From NCBI RefSeq assembly GCF_000208865.1, contig NC_018390.1:4916270-4980269 (forward strand): a stretch of DNA of 64,000 bases, in the 5' to 3' direction. Shown here piece by piece: positions 14,431 to 26,310 of the stretch. Below the pieces are notes generated by a model that saw only the letters and a list, made by a program, of their open reading frames with translations, had not been told where the DNA came from and did no database searches. The translations under genes and the position numbers were made by a program. The DNA is from Neospora caninum Liverpool (lineage: Eukaryota > Apicomplexa > Conoidasida > Eucoccidiorida > Sarcocystidae). Each line of letters opens with the position of its first letter. Within the stretch, counting starts at the first letter, position 1.

Positions 14431-17400
14431 TGTGGTGAAAGCCATATAGATGTATGCATAGGGGAGTGGTGCGTATATTCGTAGGAACACCATCTATAAA
14501 TATCACTACTTACGTGGACATGTATGTAAACAGCTGTTTGTCTCGTGTCCCGTATATACATATATATGGGACGACGCGTAGTTGAGGCTTCTTCAAGCGG
14601 CGGGGATACAAAGGGGAGGGTTCTAGGCCGGCTGCGCATCCTCAGTCCTGGGCCTCCCGCCGCCTCATCTCATCCGGCTTTCCTCCACGCGTGCACTGTC
14701 TGTGTCAAGGTTCTGGTATCCATGCCTTTCTGTGTCGCTCTCTCTTCGTGTTCTCCCTCTGGGCGTTCCTGAGACATACACACGCGCAGAGTCGGAGCCC
14801 CGCCTCTGGCTCTAGCGGGTGTCTCTCTGCCCTTCTTTTCAGCTGTTCTATCTCCCTGTGGCGCGGTGTGCGTCTACGCCTTCTCCCCCGTTTTCTCTGC
14901 GCCCTCATCCGAGTGCTTCTGTCCTTCTCCGCTGGTTCGTCATGTGCGCCTGCTCCGTTCGTGGCGTCTGCCGGTCCCTCGTCGTTCTGTCCCGTGGATT
15001 CTGGTCTGCGTCTGGAGGGAGTTCCCCCGGGTCCCTTTTCTTTGCTTCCCGGTGCATGCATTTGGATCAACGGCGTCCTTCGACTGCGCATGCGGTAGGT
15101 TCCTTTGCTTTCTGTTTCGCAGCCGGGCGACGTGCTCATGGTCGTCGAGAGTGACAAGGCCGACATGGACGTTGAAGCGTTTGACTCTGGTGTGTGCAGC
15201 GCAAAGAGAGAGAGGAGAGGGGATGGAGAGAAGAAGAAAGTCCGAGGAGGCGTCGTTTGCGAGAACGGACATCGGCCGTATCTCGCATAACGGGGACACT
15301 CCAGCGAGAGACAGGCGCAAACCCCGTTTATTTAGGGGAGAAGAACCACATCTTCTGTGTCTCCTTCTTCGTGTTTGGTCGCGTCAGGTTTCGTTTCTCT
15401 TTCCGAACGAGGGCATTCCCTCGGAAGCTCTGTCTCGTGCTGTCTTCTCTGTCCGCCTGGTTGACGCTCTGTGGCCAAGGAAAATAGCGATTGTTTGTCC
15501 TCTGTCTGTTTTTTCTTGTCACCTCTCTTTCCTCAGCTATCCCTCGCTCTGGGGCCTCTATACTGCAGTTCACTGTCTTTCCTGCCTGCGTTTCGCGTTC
15601 CCTTGCGGGTTCGCGTTCTCTTTGTTTTTTCGACGCCTTGTCTGTCTCCTCTCTCTCTCTTGGCCTGTGCTGCGGGAGTGTGGGCTTCTATCTGTTTTAC
15701 CTTTTTCTCACGGCTCTTCCTTTCTGTTTCCCTGCAGGCTTTGTGGCAGCGCACCTGGTTAGGGAAGGCGAAGCTGCGCCCGTCGGCGCCACCGTCGCTC
15801 TCCTGGCCGAGAAAGAAGAAGACATTCCTCTGATCCAGGAAAACGGTCTTTCGCTTCTCCCGTCGCCTGCGTCGGCCCCGCCTTCCTCGGCCTCGTCGCA
15901 GGCTGTCACGGAACTTCTGATGCCGTCCCTGTCTGCGAGTTTGACAACTGCGCATGTGGCAGTTTGGCGAAAGAAGGAAGGCGACCCCGTCAACAAGGGC
16001 GAAGTTCTCTTTGTCGTCGAAAGCGACAAAGCCGATATGGACGTCGACGCCCCTCATGACGGTAAAAGCTTCCGCCCAAAAATGCTTTTCTCTGGAAGAA
16101 GCCGAGCGCGCCGTCACGACTCTGTCTCCCGATCTGCGTCTCTCTCCCGATCTGCGTCTCTCTCTGTCCCTCTCCGCAGTCTCTCTCGCTTTCTTAAACG
16201 CACTCTTGTGGTCGGCTCTGGAATATATTCTCGACTTCGTCCCTCCACGTGTCGTGCGGAGAGTCCCGGCTCGCGCCCCCGCTGCTGCGTGGGAGGAGAC
16301 GCCTCCTACGCAGAGCCGTCTTCCGACCGCTTGTTCGAGTCCGTGCCCGAGGGATCGGCCCCGTAGCCGTTGCCTTTCGGAGACTTGTCTGACGTATTTG
16401 TCTAGCCTGTCGCTTTGTCCCGTTTGCTGCGTCAGGCGTCTTGGCCCACATCGCAGTCCGTGAAGGAGTGAAAGTCCCTGTGGGGTCTGCGGTCGGCTAC
16501 CTTGCGCCGAGTGCAGCCGCCGCTGCAGCCTTCAAAAACGCGGGTCTTTTCTCCTCGGCAGCTGCCGCTGAGAATCCTTCGACGATGCCCGAAGGCGCCC
16601 TCGAAATCTTCATGCCTGCGCTCTCTTCGACAATGACGAGCGGCAAAGTGTCCAAGTGGAACAAGGCTGTCGGTGACGTCGTGCATGTGAGGCACCCGCA
16701 CTGCGGTTGCGCGCGAAACGAAACGCGAATCTAGAAACGGGCGAGACTTTGCCGCTCTTTAACTGGAGGGAAGATGCGCGTGGAGACAAACACCAGACGC
16801 AGCGTCTCGAATGTACCCGCTCGCGGGTTCGCTCTTCAAACAAACAAAAAATTCGTGAACGCGAACTGTGCGCGTCGATAACACTCGACTCCGGGGAGCG
16901 GGCTTGGGTTCATGTCGCCAGAGGAGGGACAGAAGCGCGTTTGCAGTTTTCTCAGGGCCGCAGACAGACATCTACTAAGATATCCGCGCAGGTTCGCCGC
17001 GAGTCGGACGAGAAAACCTGCTTTGATACGTCAGTCGTAGCATCTGCACAAAGGCGTACATTCAAGAAAAGATGTCCTTGATCACGTGCATAAATGGACA
17101 TGTGCTCCGCCATCTATATACATGTAGATATATGGATATGTGTGTGGGTATGTGTGTGGGTATGTGTGTACCACGGAGCCTGGGAGAGAGAGGAGTTCGG
17201 TCACATATCCGAATTTGACAATGGACAACGACGTTTGCAAGGGGACCACACGGCGGTTTGCGTGTTGGCGTCTGCTGTTTTTTGCCGTGCGTCACAGGTC
17301 GGCGATACGCTGATGGTTGTGGAAAGCGACAAGGCCGACATGGACGTCGAAAGTTTCGATGAAGGCTACCTCGCCGCCATTACCGTCGCTGAAGGAGAGT

Positions 17401-18509
17401 CTGCTCCCGTGGGGCAAACAGTCGCCATCATTGTGCCTTCCAAGGATGATATTCCCAAAGTCCAGGATGCTCTCGAGGCTGCCGCGTCTGCCTCGTCGCT
17501 CTCGACGCACACTGCTGTCGCTGCTGCGCCTTCTTCCACGACGCCTTCCCCTGCGTCCTCGGCGGCTTCGTCCTCGGTGCCTGTCTCCCCTCCTAAGGCT
17601 GCAAGCGCGCGTGGTGGAGGGAGGACGGAAGCCTTCGCGACGCACGACGCGGCGCTCGCGGGCTGGACGTCTCCGTCTGTGGACCAAGACGTGAAAGATC
17701 AATTACCAGCGGGATTGACAGGGAACGATCTGCAACAGGAGTGGATGCAGCGAATCCAGGCGACGCTGCCGACGGCCTTTTCCGTTCTGAAGGAAAACCC
17801 GCAGATTCAAAAGGCTCTCACAGAGAGACTGAACTTGCGAGTTCCCCCGCCCCACACGCTGCGCGTCGCCCCGTCGCCGCCGCCCTACTTGAGGCGAGCA
17901 GCCAGGTAGGCTACAGGAAAGCGCAGGCGCTGCGAAAAACGTTTGTTATCTGTTCGAGAGGTGCGGGAGTCCGTGCAGCCGCCTCTAGATCTCCATGCGC
18001 TCTGCCGAGCCGCTTGTCGATTTTGCAGCGCATTCGGACCCGGGACTTCAGGCCCAGCCGACACGCAGGTGAGACTTTCTCTGCACGAAACGAACCTCTC
18101 GCGTGCCTGCGAAACGCGCAAACGGCCTCGCCTCCGTGCAGCTTGTGTCGCGAGCGCCGTACACAGACCCGAAAATCGAGGAGCGACGCATTCGCCGCTT
18201 TCCACACGAGCTGATGCACACACATATATGCATTATCTACGCATGCATGCAAAGCGCGCAGGGGCCCATCGGACGTAATGCGGGAGAGGGCGAGACTCTG
18301 TCCGACACGAACGAACACGGCGGCACGTGGACAGCCGCGTGTCCATGTGCCTGTCGGGCGACGACCGGTAGAGCCGAAGTTGACCTGTCTCGCCACAGAC
18401 CACAACGATGCTGTGCACACGGTGACTCCAGTCTAACCTCGAGGCGTTCGTCTCCACGGCTGATCTCCTCTGGCACGAAGCGATTGCAGACACAGCCATC
18501 TCTCGCGTA

Positions 18510-18570
<61 letters not shown>

Positions 18571-21054
18571 CGATCTATATACATTTATATATATAGGTCG
18601 TACAATCCCGCCTTGAGTTTCATCGCTGTATGCTTTGCGGGGCTGTCAGCTCGTTTGAGTTTTCTCTGTTTCGCTGCGTTTGGACGTTTTTGTTCAGGGT
18701 AGCGGCGTCGAGCGAAAGGCGCGGGGTGCTGCACGGGATCCCTCAGGGCAGCCGCTCGCCACATTTAACGCCGTCGAGCTGGCGAAGAAAAACAAACTCA
18801 ACTTGGAGGAAGTGAAGTACGTGTTTTTCCATTTTCCTTGGCGTCTGTCAATATGCTCCCACCTCTGTCTCCGTGTGTATCGACGCGCTTCGTTGCAGCT
18901 TTCCAAGATGTATCACTCTGCCGTTGTATCGTTGCGTGTATGTCATTGAAAGGTGTATGGAGGGTGTCATCGGTTGTTGCCTTCCCGCTAATTGTTCTGT
19001 TTGTTCTCGCGTGGAAACTCGCGGGTTCGCTTGCTTTCTTCCCTGGTTCCGTGCTGCTCTCACGAGCTTTCTGCGTTTTTCCTTCGCGTCTCTAAACACA
19101 GGGGAACTGGGACGAATCGACGCATCACTGTGGCAGACGTGCGTCACCATTTGCATCTGCACTCCGACGAAGCTGCCGTTGTAACCTCGAGCAGAGGAGA
19201 AAAGGAAGGAAAGAGCGAAAGCTCCGGCGTCCCAGCTGGGTCTGTTCCACTCGACGCAATGCAGAAGGCCATTGCCCGGAACATGGAGGCAACCATGGAC
19301 GTTCCAGTGTTCAGGTGAGGCGCGGGGAGAGACGAGCGGGGGAAACACACAACGGGGAAGAAACCAAATCAGATGGAGCGGCGAGAGGTGAAGAGGCGCG
19401 GATAAATATATATAAGGGAAAGTGCGAAGGACGTGTTTGCTACACTTCGAGCAAAGCGCGAACGAGATGGAGATACGTGGCCTTCCGTTCAAGATCGCGC
19501 GATTTCGAGCGCGATCCGTCTGTGCGAGAGAACTGACGTCAAAGTGAACTGCGAGGCACAGACGTATATGTATAGGTTTTGACGGATATACATTTCAGTA
19601 CCTTTTCGGACGCATGATGGGTGGTTCTTCGGTGTGAACCGCGACGTTTTGTCTTTCATTTTGTGCACGTGGAAAGGACGTGTGGATGCAAAAGGGACAG
19701 CGCACGACGCGGCGGCCTCTTGCTCAGGGAGTCCTGTGGACAGCGCGATGCGTTTCTGTGCAGAGTTTCGCGAGGCATTTTCGTGGACAAGCTGGAGGCG
19801 ATGATGCAGGAGTTGAAGCAAATTGTGGCCGAGCAAAACGCAGCGGCGATTGCAGCGGAAGGCCCAGACGCGCCTCAGCAGCCCCCAGTGACGATGAGTG
19901 TCCTTCTGGCGAAGGCGGTCGCTCTCACTCTGGAGAAGCATCCGATCATGAACGCTGCATATAATCCTACCGATGGAGGGCACATTCAGTAAGTATTGGT
20001 CTGGGAACTGTGTTCCGCTCTTTGTGACATTTGTGTCCATAAACAGAGGCGTATATACATACACAGTTATATCAGTTTAGGTATGGAAACAACGGTTTTT
20101 ATCATGTGCACATCGGTCCCAATCATTTTGTAAGCGTATCCACTTCTCTGAGGAGTTTCCTTTTCTTCATTGTCCTTGCAGGCACCCAGGAGCTGTGAAC
20201 GTGGCAATGGCGGTTTCGATCGACGGAGGACTCCTAACCCCTGTTCTACGAGATGCGAACAGGAAATCTGTCTTTGAACTGTCGGCAGACTGGGCCGCAC
20301 TCGTGGATAAGGCGAGGAAGCGTCGCCTGACGGCGGAAGAAAACAGTGCAGGAACCTTCTACATTAGCAATCTGGGCATGTTTGGTGTCAGCCAGTTCGA
20401 CGCTGTCCTGCCTAAAGGAGTGGGAACAATTATGGCTGTGGGCGGAACAGAGTCGGTCCCCTTCTTCCCCAAGACTGGGGCGGATTCATCGGGGCTCAGT
20501 GTTCGCCGGCGCATGACCGTTACTCTCACAGCCGATCATCGCCATATCTACGGATCCCACGCGGCTGCCTTCCTCAAGGTGAGACGGGAGAGCCAGACGT
20601 GCAACTAGATAAGAAGGAGCGGGTGGGCAGTTCGAGAGCGAACGGGGAGACAGGCCGTAGCTGACGAACACTCCTAGCCTGCTCTTCAGCTTCACTTTTT
20701 TGTCAGTTTCAAGGGACAAGCTGCCTGATTCTAGCTAGCACGTTTCATATGCAACCGGCAGCTCCCGTTGCGAGAGTACCTGCTTCGGCCAGAAGTCGAG
20801 AAAATATCATAGGTGGTGTATGTCTAGAAATGTCAGCGAAAAGAGTATTTTCCGGATTGAATCACCGACCCAACAAGCGCTGGGAGATGCATGGGTGTTA
20901 AAGTCCCTGTCGGGCGGGCTCCGACGCAGCGAGAAGCAGTCTTGAATGTTCGCGGATGCCTCGTTTCAGCATTGGCGGGCTCTCGTCTCTGCGGTTCGTC
21001 TTTCAGGACTTTGCCTCCCTTCTGGAGACCCATCCATCGGCTTTGCTCATCTAG
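13709..21054 (+). CDS. PDH-E2: pyruvate dehydrogenase complex E2, dihydrolipoamide acetyltransferase (apicoplast)
   Basis: Eleven exons join in phase to 920 residues: 13709-14179, 15123-15189, 15738-16061, 16436-16686, 17298-17905, 18029-18068, 18698-18816, 19102-19314, 19764-19988, 20182-20578 and 21007-21054. The start ATG lies in AAGATGGCG. Residues 1-24 form a signal peptide-like segment, followed by a Ser/Pro-rich transit region. Three lipoyl domains carry ESDKADMDV, with lipoylated lysines at K169, K277 and K383. The E1/E3-binding domain is at about 607-645 (ATFNAVELAKKNKLNLEEV, then GTGTNRRITVADV). The acetyltransferase domain spans about 665-920 with active-site H892 in DHRHIYG. Tyr replaces the usual Asp of HxxxDG, as I recall for plastid and cyanobacterial E2s. 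The enzyme transfers acetyl groups from E1-bound lipoate to CoA, supplying apicoplast fatty acid synthesis. Confidence is very high for function and good for exon edges. Confidence 0.95.
14393..14428. repeat. (TA)n microsatellite in E2 intron 1
   Basis: A pure TA run ending in TGCATG, within the first E2 intron (14180-15122). Confidence 0.9.
18512..18596. repeat. compound (TA)n-(GA)n-TA microsatellite in E2 intron 6
   Basis: A TA run (about 18512-18549) passes directly into a GA run (to about 18570), then a second TA-rich patch (to 18596). It lies 100 bases before the acceptor of the exon that begins the subunit-binding linker. Confidence 0.92.
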
Positions 21055-22814
21055 GAGATCACACACGCATTTGGACGCGTTTTGAGAGCTGCAGGCAGGA
21101 CGCGGCAAAAAACTCGTCGAGCGTTTGGGCACGGCACCACTTCGAAGTTTGTCCGAATCGATCTTCCAACAGAGCCTGAAGCTACGCTTCTGACCAACGC
21201 TACACCTTTCTGCCCGTCAAAACGGCCATCTTGCGGAAATTAACCTAATGCTCGCCAAGGCTATCCGGGTCCCGCCTAGTAGTATTTGTCTGCCTTTCTT
21301 TCTTTGTACCGCTGTGCAATGCAAATGGATACATGTATATTTACTTTTGCGCAGCAGGGCTCTCCTCTCCTGGCGCGCTCTCGGGCCTGTGTTTTAGGGG
21401 GATACCAAAAATGTCAGAGGCGGTAAGCATCCCTTTGTGTTCGTTTTGCTTTACAATCGTTGTTTACTTGTTGGGCGGGAAGGAAGCAACGCATCTCTCT
21501 TCCTTTAGGTCGTACGGATTACTAGGTGTTGGCTATGCAGTGAGTCGACGTCGGCGTTTGCATGCATCTCCGGTTGGAATGATTGATGGATATCTTTGCA
21601 GGCTGTTTCCGTGTGTTCGTGGAACGAATGCCAGAAGCAATAAACCACAAAACGCCCGCACGGCTGGTCCACTTGTCCCTTGTGTGGAACCTGTATCGAC
21701 GCTGTTGGGCAATGGAGCAAAAGGCCTAGTGAGATGTCGGTATTTGGACGCGTGCTGCATAGTGTGTCTTCGCCTCTTCGTAGGCGATGTGCGCTCCCTC
21801 TGACAATCTGCCGACTCGCTGTTTCAGTGCTGGAGTGTGGAGACAATTTTCTACGAAACTGTACTAAAATGTGACCTTCAGAACGGCAGAAGCGCAGAAA
21901 AAGCCGCGAGTGGAAGCGCTATGGCGACGATCCTAACCCTTCAGGCGAATGGCGGCGGCCGCTGCTGCTCAGTCAGTCCCCTTCTCCGAAAGTTTGTTGA
22001 GTGTGGAAGCGACCAGAATTTCCGATCATTTCTCGGTGGTTGCTTCAAGAGCATAGAGAAATCTCAGCAGGCGTTGTAGCGGCATGGAAAAGAAGGCGAA
22101 GCAAAATTCCGTAACCAAGCTTGTCGTCTGGTGAAACCGAATTCAGAGCGTGTCTTTTATTTGAGAAACGAAGAGGAAATATCTAGGCAGTTTGACAGCC
22201 GTGGATGAATCCAGTTGCGCGCACCAGTACTGCGAAAGAAACGCTCAAACTCGGCAGTACCAGAAAAGGCGGTAATGCATAATATTGTGCGTTCTTTGTT
22301 CCGTCCAGATGTAATCGGACGATGTGACATTTAAAGCACCTTAATTGAGAGCGGCTCTCGAAACAGCAGTGCGGAAAGATCACAACCATCGAGACAAATT
22401 GCCCGAGTTGGGTATAGACAGCCAATCGTAGCTGCCTTCCAAAATTTCCAGAAGTTCAATCTTCGTCGTGTACAAAGAAGAGAAGCGGTTCACCCCAGAA
22501 ACGTTGACGTGAAGTATACCTCTTGTTGACCATTTGACGTATCTCTTTCCTACATTTCTGTAAGCATGTGCAAATCGAGAAAAACTGTATCACATTTTTG
22601 AGAAACCACTAGAAAATGAAGAGTGGAAATCACTGGCTCAAATACCTCATTGGGGTTACTCGGCCACACATAGTGGTCGTGGGTATGGCGTCTTCGCGAT
22701 TCGGTATGCGCTGTCATGTTTTGAAATGAGACAATTACCGGAAAAGATAATTCCTTTCGTTTCTAGGCTTGTGTGCTCGAATCCGTCTTGCAACACATGA
22801 AATTGTTGGAGCGC
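21055..22814. other. 3' flanks between convergent PDH-E2 and the LOTUS-like gene
   Basis: No gene can be supported. Open frames are under 160 codons, lack protein-like composition and show no consistent splice pattern. This should be the two 3' UTRs and spacer. Confidence 0.55.
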
Positions 22815-25800
22815 TTATCCCTCTCTCTCGTGAACTAAACTGAAAAGACTCCCAGAAAAACGTCTTTCGTCTTTCCTCTTATTTTCGGGTGACTTCCTTC
22901 CGGAGCTTCCAATTTCTTCGCCAGTCACTTCGTTCAAACTCGGGGGACTAGGAATGGAATACTGGCCGTCACAGGATGTAGAGGGTGTCTTTGGGGCAAG
23001 GTCCTCATCTTCTGAAGAAAAGTTTCTAGCTGAGACTCCAAAGAAAAAAGAAGGCACAAGACACGAGAGGGCGACAGGCCTTTCCCTCTTTTCTACAGAT
23101 AGGGGTACAGATGCATTGGCTGTCTTCCTTCGACAAGGGAAACTGGAAGCGAAGATGCCATCCTCCATTGAGTCTCCGCCACTTGAACTGTCTGGTTCGT
23201 CTTTTCCATCTTTTGCTAAGGCGGAGAAGAAGCCGTTGTCTGCTTGTCCTGTTTGGATCAAACTGCTGGACTCTACCAGAGGGAAGCTGAAGACACAACA
23301 ACTCGACGTTTCGGGCATGTTTTCCCACGATTTTTCGTGTGCTTTTTTTATCTTGGGCGTGGATGTGACCAACGACAGCAGGGAGGGTCTCCCAACGCAG
23401 GTCGTGCTTCCCTCTTCGACTGAGAGCGAGAAATCCTTCTCTGCGAATGCTTCACGCAGGGATACATCCGGATACCAAATCTGTGGAGTATCCGCAAACA
23501 CGGTTCCCTTCCCATGCACTTCTCCAAGAAATTGTATTTCCTCGTTGAGGGGAGAAAACGGGCCGTGGAAAAGACAGTTTTTAGGACAATAGTCAAAATG
23601 AGTTGCGGGACAAGAAACGTCCGCAAGCGTCGAGGCTGATTGGTTACCGAAGCGTTCTATTTGCGGTTCAACTTCGAGGTTGTCGTCTGGGGAAAGCAAG
23701 GAACTATTGATCTGATGAAGGGCGCTGTCACTCAGAGGTGAAGCCTCTCCAGTTGTGCTTTTGGTGCACACTCCCGACTGAGAGCATTCCTCGTCTTCTA
23801 TCAAGCGTACGATATCCTCTTCGATCCAGTGAAACACGCCGTCGCGTTCTGCTTTGTCCTTTTCGACTGTACGAGGTGCCGATGGTACTCCCACGAACTG
23901 CATCCTTTTTTGGGGTAGTTCAGGTTCGTCATCTTTGTTGTGAACATCGGAGGGACGGGAACGGTGAGATTTACATGCAGGGGGGGCGGCGTGCAGCACT
24001 GGGACAGCAGGTGCCGCGTATTCTTTCTCCGCCATGGTATCTCCACCCAGAGGTGAAACGACAGAATCGAAACTGTCTTCTTTCTGCGTATAGTATGGCA
24101 ACTCACCACGGTTCTCCGGTTGAGGCCACGTGTCGTCGTGAAGGATTTCGTCATCTGCGCGTGCTTCCTTTGTCATCCTCTCCACGCCTGCCAGAGCCGT
24201 TGCGTTCTGGAAGGTCGCAGCGGTATGCTTCGGTGGTTCACACAGAGGCGAGCCGAGAGAAGAAGGCATACCGTCCCAGGGTCCAGCAAAGGGACTGGAA
24301 AAGTAATGAGAAACCGGTGGCTCCATTGGACAGGCTTCACGATCCCATATCATCGAAGACCGGGTATGCAACACGGCCCCCCAGGGTAACGGATAGCGTT
24401 TGCTTTGGATGTAGGTGCAGTGCTCGTTCCCCTCTGGTGTATACAGGCGATAATAGCGAATGAACGGTTCCGCGAGGAGGAGATCTTGTAACTTCGTATG
24501 CCCCAGGACCATGCAGTCCAATCTTTCATATGTGGTCCAGCGAACTAAATCCTTGACTTGCGCGAGGAATATCCCCGTGGGTTCCGGGTCAACAATTCGC
24601 CCAAGAGCACAAAGTAACTGATCCACGGTGGCCAACGCAGTCGCAGATTCCTGAGAACCGGGGGCTGCCAGAGAATTTCTTTGGATAAACTCTCTGGCTG
24701 CGACTGGACATGCAGCGACCGGCACGAGGGCTTTATCTCGGTACGTCAGTAATTTCTTCCATGAAGCCAATTGGACCATTCGGATGAGATGAGCGAGTTT
24801 CATATTCTTGAACATGGGAACCTCCTGCCGAAGACGCTCCGCGAGAGCGTACCGCCCTTCACTGAAGATGGGCGTTTCTGAGCCGTTGCATTCCTCACTC
24901 TGTGTTTGGTGGCGCATCTTCTCGATGAAGTACCTGCGAGCAGAATCAGGACAGAGTACAGGCAATTTAGACGTGCAAACATCTGCAGAAACCACTCGCA
25001 TGGGCACACGACCACAAGCGCGTTGGAATGTCTCTATGCGTAAACCTACGTGCAGTGGCCATGTTTAAGTCGACAGTCGACAGTCGCCAGCCCATCTCAG
25101 TGTTGTAGCAATACGGTAACATATCCCCCAAGAGACAGATACTGCAAGAAATGTCACGGTCGTACACATACTGGCAAGGAAATGCATATAATATACGAAT
25201 ACCTATAAATAAGTAAGCGTCCACATATTTATTCATCTATTGTGTGCTTGACCCTCTTGTATACAGTTGTATGCGCTTACCGTTTAACTGCTTGTGTGCC
25301 CACGCACTATCTGCCTACCTGTTGAATTCTAGCCACTGTTCCGGAGTGTAGCAATCGTCTCGGGCTCGAGTATCGACGAATCCGTCAAATGATTCTGGTG
25401 CAAGTCCCTCTTTCAGAAGCACAACCCATCCATCTTCTCCTTTAACCCTTCTTTCCACTTTGGGGATGACGTCCTTAGATGCAACAGCGAGAGCGACGAC
25501 TTCACTAGGCAGCCAAGAACCGCCTTCTGTCCTCTTTCGTATTTGGTGTGCAATTTCACCAGCAAACGGTTTGATCCCTTCCTTATATAGAAATGTGACA
25601 CACGCTGTAAGTGTTTTTTCAAGCTGAGGAAATGCGCCAGGGTTGGTGTGCAAAAGCTGCTGTAGGCTACTTCCTTCTATACGCGGAAGAATTGTACCAT
25701 CTTGTAGACGCAATACATCTACTCCGGCAATCCGTTGCTTATAACCCTCTTTCAACACAGCTTTAGGAATGGGTCCAAAAAGACCATATGGCTTATTCTG

Positions 25801-26310
25801 AATGACGAAAGACGAAGGGGATAAAGGACTCAGTTTCTTTTGCTGCTGGGGGGGGAGGGGAGGAGCACCTGCATTGGTATTCCCACTATTACCCGCCCTG
25901 GAAGCTTTGGTATGTTGAGATAACGTTGGCGATACATGGTGCCGAGGCTGGGAACCATGGCTATTGATAGCGAAACGGGAGGACTGGTGTTTTCCTGCCA
26001 ACCCGAAACTCGAAAACCCTCGTGGAGAGGTTTTACCAGACGAAAAAGATGAAATCGGACTGTGGCGATGCTGCGGCGTCAAATTTTCAGGAGGACAAGA
26101 AGAATGAGACGCTCTCTGGTAGGCTTCTACGGGAGTCGGAAAGGCTGCAGTGTAAGAAGAGCTGATGAGAGGAGCTGAAGAGGGAAACGCTGGTGAGGAG
26201 AGAGGTTTTGGGACGGGTGGAGGAGGGTAAGAAGGCTTATAACGAAACGGCTCTGCTTCCGGGTTCGGAAAGGTAGAGGTTTCGCTTGAGGAATGCGAAG
26301 GGGGCATCAT
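22815..26310 (-). CDS. OST-HTH/LOTUS-like domain protein, putative RNA binding
   Basis: Two exons, 26310-25319 and 24933-22815, join in phase 2 across a GTAGGC...CTCGCAG intron to about 1036 residues. Residues 1-220 are Ser/Pro-rich. Residues about 226-331 form a folded-looking block (LYKEGIKPFAGEIAHQIRKR, later GWVVLLKE and FDGFVD) that resembles what I recall of the OST-HTH-associated (OHA) domain. Residues about 433-508 fit the LOTUS winged-helix pattern: a first helix VDQLLCALGRIV, then VLGHTKLQDLLLAEPFIRYY matching the family's LGYxxLxELLxxxPDVV core. The remaining 500 residues are acidic and look disordered. LOTUS proteins elsewhere bind RNA or helicases in RNP granules. I chose the tandem ATG at 26310/26307. 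The frame stays open to 26532, so a longer N-terminus is possible. Confidence 0.55.

Noticed and set aside
17820..17909. Apparent frameshift in E2 exon 5, where two frames both look like E2 linker
   Set aside because: Resolved by the 40-nt exon at 18029-18068. The frame continuing to 17905 in phase 2 joins cleanly, so no indel is needed.
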